A DNA stretch of 39,827 nucleotides. Source: an uncultured Maribacter sp. (GTDB lineage: Bacteria; Bacteroidota; Bacteroidia; Flavobacteriales; Flavobacteriaceae). This document shows positions 32,068 through 39,827 of this stretch, one piece after another (position 1 is the first letter of the stretch; each line of letters begins with the position of its first letter). The position numbers were made by a program, and so were the translations under genes. The notes beneath the pieces were generated by a model, which saw only the letters and a program-made list of their open reading frames with translations, did not search any database and had not been told where the DNA came from. The stretch is taken from positions 1 through 39,827 of the forward strand of contig CAKZLG010000090.1 of NCBI GenBank assembly GCA_937125035.1. Reading direction: 5' to 3'.

Positions 32068-32520
32068 ATGCTGTCTTTGAAAAGGTATTTAAAGCGCAAA
32101 GGGTACATCTCCATACCCCTTTTGCTTACGGCCACCAACCATTTTGAGGTCAATGCCAAGATCAACGGGGTAAGCGGCCGTTTTATTCTGGATACGGGGG
32201 CTTCCAATACCTGTATAGGTCTGGATCGGATAGCACATTTTGAATTGAAGACCAAAGATTCAAAAATAAAGGCCGCCGGTGCTGGGGCCACGGACATGGA
32301 GACGTTGCTCTCCAAAAAAAATGAGGTCACCATGGGCACATGGTCTACCAAAAAACAAAAAATAGTGCTCTTTGACCTCATGCACGTGAACCAGGCCTTG
32401 ACCAGCCACAACGCACTTCCGGTGGATGGAATCATTGGCGCCGATATCCTTAAAAAGAGCAAGGCCATCATAGACTATAACAAAAAAAGGGTATACCTGA
32501 AAGCGTCTAAGGGGGCATAA
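32068..32520 (+). CDS. Retropepsin-like aspartic protease domain protein
   Basis: 150 aa with a single aspartyl protease half. The active-site motif ILDTGASNTCIGL (D42-T43-G44) and the C-terminal LPVDGIIGADILKKSKAIIDY match the clan AA retropepsin-like family, in which two copies form a dimeric active site. The N-terminus (LSLKRYLKRKGYISIPLLLTATNHF) is basic but not a convincing signal peptide or TM helix, so the protein is probably cytoplasmic. Substrate unknown. Divergent from tatD and convergent with sucB, with a terminator just after its stop. Confidence 0.85.
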   Translation: MLSLKRYLKRKGYISIPLLLTATNHFEVNAKINGVSGRFILDTGASNTCIGLDRIAHFELKTKDSKIKAAGAGATDMETLLSKKNEVTMGTWSTKKQKIVLFDLMHVNQALTSHNALPVDGIIGADILKKSKAIIDYNKKRVYLKASKGA

Positions 32521-32524
32521 AAAA

Positions 32525-32544
32525 ACCGTGGACTAAGCCACGGT
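32525..32544. terminator. Terminator between the retropepsin-like gene and sucB
   Basis: ACCGTGG (32525-32531), loop ACTAAG, CCACGGT (32538-32544). On the minus strand it is followed by an unbroken T-run, making it a strong terminator of sucA-sucB; on plus the tail CTATCCTTTT is weaker. Confidence 0.85.
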
Positions 32545-32573
32545 CTATCCTTTTAAACAAGAAGAGCAGCCTT

Positions 32574-33845
<1,272 letters not shown>

Positions 33846-33870
33846 AGGGTAATGACTTTATTGAATTATG

Positions 33871-36681
33871 TTATTTTTTATCTTCTTCCTTGGGTTTGGT
33901 CATGTTGTCCTTCGTTTTATCAAAGACATAGTCAATGACCTGTTGGTGCCTCATTTTAGATCGGACGGCACTGCCCGCTGCCGGGGCCGCATAAAAACGC
34001 CTCGAGGCCACCCTGAATTTGTGGGAGGGCCCGTAGTGCATCATTAAATGGCTCCATGCACCCATATTTCTCGGCTCCTCCTGTGCCCAAACAATATCAT
34101 CTGCGTTCTTGTATTTTTTGATGAGGTCGTCCATTTGCTTTTCCGGTAAGGGGAAAAGTTGTTCCACACGCACCAAAGCCACATCTTCCCTGTTCAGCTC
34201 TTCCTTTACGGATAAGAGGTCATAGTAGAATTTGCCCGTGCAAAAAACGAGGCTTTTCACTTTCTTAACGTCGGCCAAATCATCATCCAACACTTCCTTA
34301 AAGGCACCATTGGCCAATTCTGCCACGGTAGAAACAGCTTTGGGGTGTCTCAAAAGGCTCTTTGGGGTAAAGATGATCAAAGGTTTTCTGAAGTTCACCT
34401 TCATCTGCCTTCTCAAGATATGGAACATTTGGGCCGGGGTGGTCACGTCTGCCACGTACATATTGTCCCTTGCACACAACTGCAGGTAGCGCTCCATACG
34501 GGCCGATGAGTGCTCTGCGCCCTGCCCTTCATATCCATGTGGCAATAGCATGACCAAACCATTCTGTAATTTCCATTTATCTTCCGCGGCAGAAATGTAC
34601 TGATCGATCATGATCTGTGCACCGTTGCTGAAATCCCCAAATTGGGCTTCCCAAATGGTGAGTGTATTGGGGCTGGCCATGGCGTAACCATAATCAAAAC
34701 CAACCACCCCATATTCCGACAACAGTGAATTGTATATCTGAAATTTTCCTTGGTCCTTGGAAATCTCGTTCAACAACAAGACCTCTTCCTCACTCTCTTC
34801 TACCTTCATTACAGCATGCCTGTGTGAAAAAGTGCCCCTTTCCACATCTTGGCCGCTCATACGCACTCCAAAACCTTCATCCAAAAGACTTCCATACGCC
34901 AGTAGTTCTCCCATGGCCCAGTCCAAGCGATCGGTCTCAAAATACATTTTATGACGGTCTTTCACCAGTTTTTCCACTTTTCGCAAAAACTTCTTGCCCT
35001 TGGGCAATTCCGTAATGACCGCTGCAATTTCGTTGAGCCTTTCTTTTTTGAAGGAGGTATCCACCGGTTCCATCATCTCCCACTCCCGTACATTTTCAAA
35101 ACCCTTCCAGTCCTCTGCCATGAACGGGGTAATGACCGTTTTGTCCTCTTTACGGGAATCTTCCAGTTTTTCCTCCAGAGAGGCCTTGTACTGGTCTTCC
35201 AGTTGTTTTACGTAATGCTCATCTATGATGCCTTCTTCTATTAATCGCTTGGCGTAAATATCCCTTGGGTTGGGATGCTTTGCAATGGCTTTATAAAGCT
35301 TGGGCTGGGTGAAACGGGGCTCATCCCCCTCGTTATGCCCATATTTTCGATATCCCAACAAGTCTATGAACACATCCCTTGAAAATTGCATTCTATATTC
35401 CAAGGCAAAAAGGGAGGCATGCACTACGGCCTCGGCATCGTCTGCGTTTACATGAAGTACCGGGCTTAAGGTCACCTTGCCCACATCAGTACAATAGGTT
35501 GAGGAACGGGCATCCAAATAATTGGTCGTAAAGCCAATTTGGTTATTGACCACAATGTGAATGGTACCTCCGGTACGGTAGCCGTCCAGTTGAGCCATCT
35601 GTACCACTTCATAGACCAGGCCTTGACCGGCAATGGCCGCGTCTCCATGTACGATGATGGGAAGGACCTTTGAAAAATCGTCCGCATACTTTGCGTCTTG
35701 TTTGGCCCTGGCAATCCCCGCCACAACGGCACCTACGGTTTCCAAATGCGAAGGGTTGGGGGCAATGTTCATAACGATTTTATTGCCATTGTCTGACATG
35801 CGGTCCGAGGTCCATCCCAAATGGTATTTAACATCGCCATCAAAGATTTCCTGCTCATAGTCTTTACCATCAAACTCACTGAAGATGTCCTTGGCCGATT
35901 TTCCGAAAATATTGGTGAGCACATTCAAACGGCCTCTGTGGGCCATGCCCATGACAAATTGCTTCACCCCCATTTCAGCGGCATGCTCCACTATGGCATC
36001 CAAACCGGGGATGAGGGACTCATTGCCCTCAAGTGAAAACCGTTTTTGCCCTACATACTTGGTATGCAAAAAACCTTCAAAAGAGATGGCTTGGTTGAGC
36101 TTCTTTAAAATATGTTTTTTCCTGTCCGCATTAAAATTGGGATGGTTGTCATTGCCATTGATCCAGTTCTGTATCCATTTGATACGTTCCGGTTTTCTAA
36201 TGTACATGTACTCTACCCCAATGGCATCACAATAGATACTGGTAAGGTGCCTAATGATCTCCCGCAACGGACTTGGGCCAATACCAATGATATCACCGGC
36301 GTTGAAAACCGTATCCATGTCCGAGGGCTCAAGGCCAAAGTTCTCTATTTCTAGGGTGGGGATGTACTTTCTGCGCTCCCTTACCGGGTTTGTCTTTGTA
36401 AAAAGGTGCCCCCTACTTCTATAGCCATCTATTAAACGAATGACCTGAAACTCTTTCTGGAGGGACTCCGGCATTTCTATCTGATTGCCATTGATCATGG
36501 AGACCACCCGGTCATCCGCGCCCATAACGAGCTCATCCGCGGCACTTTCCATACCAAAATCAAAACCTTGAAAAAAAGCACGCCAGCTGGGTTCAACACT
36601 ATCTGGATGGGTCAAATACTTGTCATACATGTCTGAAAAGAAGGACGTATGCGCTGTATTTAAGAAGGAATATTTATCCAT
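33871..36681 (-). CDS. sucA: 2-oxoglutarate dehydrogenase E1 component
   Basis: 936 aa thiamine-diphosphate enzyme that decarboxylates 2-oxoglutarate and loads the succinyl group onto E2. The N-terminal segment (YDKYLTHPDSVEPSWRAFF) is that of bacterial E1o. Other blocks: VIRLIDGYRSRGHLFTKTNP, MAHRGRLNVLTNIFGK, the ThDP motif HGDAAIAGQGLVYEVVQMAQ continuing to VVNNQIGFTT, and the C-terminal transketolase-like half with FDYGYAMASPNTLTIWEAQF and LLPHGYEGQGAEHSSARMER. Full length and intact. Upstream is a -7 box (minus-strand TATTTTTG at 36723-36716), about 35 nt before the ATG. Divergent from the small outer-membrane gene starting at 36800. Confidence 0.98.
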   Translation of the reverse strand: MDKYSFLNTAHTSFFSDMYDKYLTHPDSVEPSWRAFFQGFDFGMESAADELVMGADDRVVSMINGNQIEMPESLQKEFQVIRLIDGYRSRGHLFTKTNPVRERRKYIPTLEIENFGLEPSDMDTVFNAGDIIGIGPSPLREIIRHLTSIYCDAIGVEYMYIRKPERIKWIQNWINGNDNHPNFNADRKKHILKKLNQAISFEGFLHTKYVGQKRFSLEGNESLIPGLDAIVEHAAEMGVKQFVMGMAHRGRLNVLTNIFGKSAKDIFSEFDGKDYEQEIFDGDVKYHLGWTSDRMSDNGNKIVMNIAPNPSHLETVGAVVAGIARAKQDAKYADDFSKVLPIIVHGDAAIAGQGLVYEVVQMAQLDGYRTGGTIHIVVNNQIGFTTNYLDARSSTYCTDVGKVTLSPVLHVNADDAEAVVHASLFALEYRMQFSRDVFIDLLGYRKYGHNEGDEPRFTQPKLYKAIAKHPNPRDIYAKRLIEEGIIDEHYVKQLEDQYKASLEEKLEDSRKEDKTVITPFMAEDWKGFENVREWEMMEPVDTSFKKERLNEIAAVITELPKGKKFLRKVEKLVKDRHKMYFETDRLDWAMGELLAYGSLLDEGFGVRMSGQDVERGTFSHRHAVMKVEESEEEVLLLNEISKDQGKFQIYNSLLSEYGVVGFDYGYAMASPNTLTIWEAQFGDFSNGAQIMIDQYISAAEDKWKLQNGLVMLLPHGYEGQGAEHSSARMERYLQLCARDNMYVADVTTPAQMFHILRRQMKVNFRKPLIIFTPKSLLRHPKAVSTVAELANGAFKEVLDDDLADVKKVKSLVFCTGKFYYDLLSVKEELNREDVALVRVEQLFPLPEKQMDDLIKKYKNADDIVWAQEEPRNMGAWSHLMMHYGPSHKFRVASRRFYAAPAAGSAVRSKMRHQQVIDYVFDKTKDNMTKPKEEDKK

Positions 36682-36715
36682 GAATGACTTTCTGTATCTT
36701 TAGAATAAATTTGGA

Positions 36716-36723
36716 CAAAAATA
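36716..36723 (-). promoter_or_regulatory. -7 box upstream of sucA
   Basis: Minus-strand TATTTTTG is an exact TAnnTTTG match, predicting a leader of about 30 nt before the ATG at 36681. No clear -33 element. Confidence 0.5.
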
Positions 36724-36799
36724 CAACATTTACCATATTTGAAAGAACCCTTGTGGTTAATATTCAAAAAATTGAACGTTTCAAACAAAAACCCTGAAC

Positions 36800-37315
36800 A
36801 TGTGTGTTAAAAAATGTACGATCTCCCTTTTTATGCTCTTCTGCCTAACCGGCATGCATGCCCAGAATACCTTGGGAAAATCAGATTTTTGGAGAAGAGT
36901 GCGCTTTGGTGGCGGCCTAGGTTTGGGGTTTACCAATGGTGGGTTCAACGGCTCCATCTCGCCCAGTGCCATCTACGAGTTCAATTCACAGTTTGCTGCC
37001 GGTACCAGCCTAAACCTCAGCTATGCCAAATTCAATGACGACCAGTTTTTGGCCTATGGGGGCAGTGTGCTTGGGCTGTTCAACCCCATTCCCCAGCTAC
37101 AGCTTTCGGCGGAATTTGAACAATTGCGCATTAACCGTACGTTAGACGCTGTTCCCAACCCCATTGAAGATGACTATTGGCTGCCCGCCTTGTTTGTTGG
37201 GGCGGGTTACCGCACCAACAATGTCACCTTTGGTTTGCGGTATGATGTGCTCTACGATGAAAACAGAAGCATCTATGCCAATAACATTATGCCATTTGTG
37301 CGTTTCTTCTTTTAG
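36800..37315 (+). CDS. Small outer-membrane beta-barrel-like protein
   Basis: 171 aa with a signal peptide (CTISLFMLFCLTGMHAQ, cleavage after AQ). The mature protein is a series of amphipathic strands (VRFGGGLGLGFTNGGF, GSISPSAIYEFNSQFAAG, TSLNLSYAKF, LQLSAEFEQLRI, LPALFVGAGYRTNNVTFGL) ending in MPFVRFFF, the aromatic terminus of outer-membrane barrels. I recall homologues in flavobacteria carrying the name alpha-ketoglutarate decarboxylase, apparently taken from the adjacent sucA; nothing in the sequence supports an enzyme. Divergent from sucA; convergent with the next gene, with only 9 nt between the stops and no terminator. Confidence 0.82.
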   Translation: MCVKKCTISLFMLFCLTGMHAQNTLGKSDFWRRVRFGGGLGLGFTNGGFNGSISPSAIYEFNSQFAAGTSLNLSYAKFNDDQFLAYGGSVLGLFNPIPQLQLSAEFEQLRINRTLDAVPNPIEDDYWLPALFVGAGYRTNNVTFGLRYDVLYDENRSIYANNIMPFVRFFF

Positions 37316-37324
37316 AAGAGTTTC

Positions 37325-37681
37325 TCAATTGTAGCGTGCTTTTAGCATCACTTTCTGAAATTCCCTCTTTAGAATCAAAAAGGTGACGGCTTCCGCTACA
37401 AAACCTTCCCGTTCATTTGGTAGTTGGGCAAGTTCCCTCTCTGATAAATCTATAATGTACATAACGCTCAAATAGGTATCATACTGCTCGGAATAAAGGT
37501 GCCCTATTTTCTTTTGTACCGCATTCTTCACCTCTTCACCACCCATGTCTTTGGAAATGTGCAATACCGCTCCGGCCCTGCTAAAATCCTTTAACACCTG
37601 GGCCACCAATTGCTCAAAGAGCCTTTCCTTTTTTGAAAGGTCCAAGAGCTGCTTACTAGTTTGTACCGGGTTGTGGTCCAT
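37325..37681 (-). CDS. Hypothetical protein, 118 aa
   Basis: Not recognised. A soluble, mainly helical protein without signal or TM segment: SKKERLFEQLVAQVLKDFSR, GGEEVKNAVQKKIGHLY, YDTYLSVMYIIDLSERELA and FVAEAVTFLILKREFQKVML. It is rich in charged residues and codon use is like its neighbours. ATG start at 37681. It lies downstream of the amidohydrolase gene on the same strand after 143 nt; that gap holds a small ACCGAA/TTCGGT hairpin (37806-37825) without a T-run, and otherwise nothing I can identify. Confidence 0.72.
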   Translation of the reverse strand: MDHNPVQTSKQLLDLSKKERLFEQLVAQVLKDFSRAGAVLHISKDMGGEEVKNAVQKKIGHLYSEQYDTYLSVMYIIDLSERELAQLPNEREGFVAEAVTFLILKREFQKVMLKARYN

Positions 37682-37824
37682 ACGTGGTCATTGGGAATTC
37701 AGAGTCAAATGGACATGCCCAAAAGGCATTTCCTTCTTCTAAAGATACCCTTAAGTTCGTGTTATTCCAAGATATCCTTTACGACCAAGGCCTTTACCCC
37801 TGCCCACCGAAAAATGGACTTCGG

Positions 37825-39126
37825 TCAGTTCTTGTAGACGGTCCCGTTTTTCATTACAAAGGTCACTTTTTCCAAGGTTCGTACGTTTTTGACAGGGTTT
37901 TCATCCACCGCCACGATATCCGCGAAATACCCTTCCCTCAATGCCCCTAGCGCGTTTTCCATGCCCAAGAGTTTGGCATTGGTGGTCATGGCAGATTGGA
38001 GTGCCGCCACCACCGGCATCCCGGCTTCGTGCATGAACGTAAATTCCCTGCCGTTCTCGCCATGTGGGGAAACCCCAGCATCCGTACCAAAAGCAATGGG
38101 CACGCCCTTTTCATAGGCCTTTTTGAAATTACGTTCGCTTATGGGGCCGATCTCACGGGCCTTCTGTGCCACTACGGAAGGTAGAAAACCGGGGATATCC
38201 GCCATGGCCGCCGCGGCCTTGCCCGCAGAGATGGTAGGCACCAGGAAGGTGTTGTGCTCTATCATAAGGTCCATGGTGGGTTCCTCCATCAAGGTGCCGT
38301 GTTCAATGGTATTTATACCCGCCAGAATGGCCCTCCGCATGCCCTCATCACCGTGGGCGTGGGCGGCCGTCAACATTCCATAATCCTTTGCCGTAGCCAC
38401 GATGGCCTTGAGCTCTTCAGTGGTAAATTGCGGATTTTGACCGTTCTTGGCCACGCTCATGACCCCTCCCGTGGCCGTCACTTTAATGACATCGGCGCCA
38501 TCCTTGTACCGCTGGCGTACCGCCTTTTTGGCATCTTCAGGCGAGTTCACCACCCCTTCTTTGGGTCCGGGATCCCCCATGGCATCCCACCGTACACCAT
38601 TGGTGGGGTCCGCATGGCCGCCCGTGGTGGCAATGGCCTTGCCCGCCGTAAAGATCCGTGGACCAACAACGAGCCCTTTGTCCACCGCCTTACGCAGCGC
38701 AATGTTCACCCCACTGCCCCCAAGATCACGAACCGTTGTAAATCCGGCCATCAAAGTCCTTTTGGCATATATGGTGGACTCAAAAGCGACATCCACATCA
38801 TTTTGGGTAAAACGCTCCAAGTACCGCGAAGGGCTGGATTCACTTTCAATATGTACGTGCAGGTCTATAAAACCGGGAAGTACCGTTTTCTGACGTAGAT
38901 CGATCACGGAATCCTTCGCACTTCCGGCACTAAAACCAGAAAGTACCTTGGTGATCTTATTACCAGACACCACTAGGGTGCGTTCTTGGAGGAACTTCCC
39001 TGAACCCGCATCAAAAATCTCCCCACATTGAAGGTATAGGTCCTGTGCCGTGGCCAGGAAGACGGAACAAAAGAAGAACAAAAAGGAGAACAAAAGTTGG
39101 ATTGGTTGGTGGTTTCTTGGTTTCAT
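37825..39126 (-). CDS. Exported metal-dependent amidohydrolase
   Basis: 433 aa with a signal peptide (IQLLFSFLFFFCSVFLATAQ, cleaved after AQ), so periplasmic or surface-exposed. Amidohydrolase superfamily with a binuclear metal site: HxH in LPGFIDLHVHIE, the carboxylated lysine in DVIKVTATGGVMS, His in LTAAHAHGDEG and TIEHGTLM, and Asp in IAFGTDAGVSPHGENGREF. The C-terminal LREGYFADIVAVDENP completes the imidazolonepropionase/Xaa-Pro-dipeptidase-like subgroup, whose members cleave cyclic amides or acyl-prolyl dipeptides. Exact substrate unknown. Monocistronic-looking; a terminator separates it from galE upstream. Confidence 0.92.
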   Translation of the reverse strand: MKPRNHQPIQLLFSFLFFFCSVFLATAQDLYLQCGEIFDAGSGKFLQERTLVVSGNKITKVLSGFSAGSAKDSVIDLRQKTVLPGFIDLHVHIESESSPSRYLERFTQNDVDVAFESTIYAKRTLMAGFTTVRDLGGSGVNIALRKAVDKGLVVGPRIFTAGKAIATTGGHADPTNGVRWDAMGDPGPKEGVVNSPEDAKKAVRQRYKDGADVIKVTATGGVMSVAKNGQNPQFTTEELKAIVATAKDYGMLTAAHAHGDEGMRRAILAGINTIEHGTLMEEPTMDLMIEHNTFLVPTISAGKAAAAMADIPGFLPSVVAQKAREIGPISERNFKKAYEKGVPIAFGTDAGVSPHGENGREFTFMHEAGMPVVAALQSAMTTNAKLLGMENALGALREGYFADIVAVDENPVKNVRTLEKVTFVMKNGTVYKN

Positions 39127-39148
39127 AGGCCTTGGATAAAATTAAAAG

Positions 39149-39175
39149 AGGAGGAAATATACACTATTTCCTCCT
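39149..39175 (-). terminator. Terminator downstream of galE
   Basis: AGGAGGAAATA (39149-39159), loop TATAC-type 5 nt, TATTTCCTCCT (39165-39175): an 11-bp perfect stem. On the minus strand it is followed by CTTTTAATTTTAT. It lies 27 nt past the galE stop. Confidence 0.82.
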
Positions 39176-39201
39176 TATATTAAGGTTTGCATGGTTTGAA
39201 A

Positions 39202-39827
39202 TCAGGCCCTGATCTTTTGTTCCCATTTCCAGGCAGAGGCCATGGCCTCGTCCAAGGTGGCTTCCGCCTTCCATCCCAGCTCCTTATTGGCCTTGGTCGT
39301 ATCGGCATAGGCCGAAGTGATGTCGCCGGGCCTGCGATCTACAATGGTATAGTTCAGTTTTTTGCCGGACACCCGTTCAAAGCTCTGAATGGCCTCCAGA
39401 ACGGAACTCCCCTTTCCAGTGCCCACGTTGAATACCTCATAATTGGCCTTATTCCTATTGCCCAATAATCGCTCTAAAGCCACTACATGGGCCTTGGCCA
39501 AATCCACTACATAAATATAGTCCCGGATACAGGTGCCATCTGGCGTGGGATAATCGTCCCCAAAAACGGACAGCTCCTTTCTGAGCCCCATGCCCGTTTG
39601 TGTAATGAAGGGCACCAAATTCTGTGGCACGCCCACGGGCAGCTCCCCAATCTCCGCGCTGGGATGGGCCCCCATTGGGTTGAAATAGCGCAGGGCTATG
39701 GCGTTCAATGCCGGGGTCACTTTACAGGTATCCCTAATGATCTCCTCCCCGATCTGTTTGGTATTACCGTAAGGGGATTCGGCGGGTTTAACCGGTGCGT
39801 CTTCCGTAATGGGCATTTCGTCCGCTT
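39202..39827 (-). CDS. galE: UDP-glucose 4-epimerase, 3' part of gene (5' end outside window)
   Basis: The frame is open to the right edge (codons A-D-E precede the ATG at 39816), so only the C-terminal about 208 residues are visible and the NAD-binding Rossmann N-terminus is missing. The catalytic Tyr-x3-Lys is present in ESPYGNTKQIGEEI. The substrate-domain blocks RYFNPMGAHPSAEIGE, FGDDYPTPDGTCIRDYIYV, FNVGTGKGSSVLE and RRPGDITSAYADTTKANKELGW are characteristic of GalE rather than other short-chain epimerases. It interconverts UDP-glucose and UDP-galactose for surface polysaccharide synthesis and galactose use. Confidence 0.95.
   Translation of the reverse strand, partial: ADEMPITEDAPVKPAESPYGNTKQIGEEIIRDTCKVTPALNAIALRYFNPMGAHPSAEIGELPVGVPQNLVPFITQTGMGLRKELSVFGDDYPTPDGTCIRDYIYVVDLAKAHVVALERLLGNRNKANYEVFNVGTGKGSSVLEAIQSFERVSGKKLNYTIVDRRPGDITSAYADTTKANKELGWKAEATLDEAMASAWKWEQKIRA

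Noticed and set aside
39149-39175. AGGAGG within the galE terminator stem, considered as a Shine-Dalgarno site
   Set aside because: No start codon follows at a suitable distance on the plus strand, and the stem plus T-rich tail explains it as a terminator.

Overview
The window looks like a piece of a chromosome from a marine-type member of the Flavobacteriaceae (Bacteroidota). Several things point there: recurring TAnnTTTG -7 promoter boxes, weak or absent Shine-Dalgarno sites, a TonB receptor paired with a DUF4249 lipoprotein, a type IX secretion (T9SS) sorting domain, PorT, and a ribosomal protein S2 with an added helix-hairpin-helix domain. The genus is not determinable here; Muricauda/Maribacter-like genomes are my best guess. 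No phage, insertion sequence, CRISPR array or other mobile element was seen, and nearly all genes look intact and housekeeping in nature.

Layout. Positions 1-2543 hold the 3' part of polA and a convergent unknown gene. Positions 2729-9174 hold a tyrosine/homogentisate catabolism locus: a divergent MarR regulator, hppD, hmgA, fahA, a flavin-reductase-like split-barrel protein and a HisC-type aminotransferase. Together the enzymes take tyrosine via 4-hydroxyphenylpyruvate and homogentisate towards fumarate and acetoacetate; maleylacetoacetate isomerase is not present. Positions 9248-13844 are envelope genes: a tiny secreted protein that is essentially only a T9SS sorting domain, a TonB-dependent receptor with its DUF4249 partner, and a lipocalin-like lipoprotein.

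Positions 14146-20790 are translation genes: rplM-rpsI, rpsB-tsf and pyrH-frr, interrupted by an oppositely oriented M61 peptidase lipoprotein. Positions 20848-26886 carry an RND/MMPL-type transporter, asnS, rpoN and a membrane protein resembling a decayed PAP2 phosphatase. Positions 26881-29976 (minus strand) carry porT and a four-gene ExbB / 4-TM protein / ExbD / ExbD operon that probably forms a proton-driven energising complex. A tRNA-Ser(GGA) follows, then tatD-ansA, a soluble retropepsin-like protein, the sucA-sucB (2-oxoglutarate dehydrogenase E1-E2) operon, a small outer-membrane barrel, a small unknown gene, an exported amidohydrolase and the 3' part of galE, cut by the window edge.

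The most interesting non-coding signal is the hppD/marR divergent control region, where a perfect 18-bp palindrome carries a -7 box on each strand and overlaps a second 15-bp palindrome that could be the MarR operator. Other points worth a look are -7 boxes only 4-6 nt before the start codons of porT, tatD and exbB (possible leaderless mRNAs), the standalone T9SS sorting domain, the S2 fusion and the ExbBD/PorT neighbourhood.
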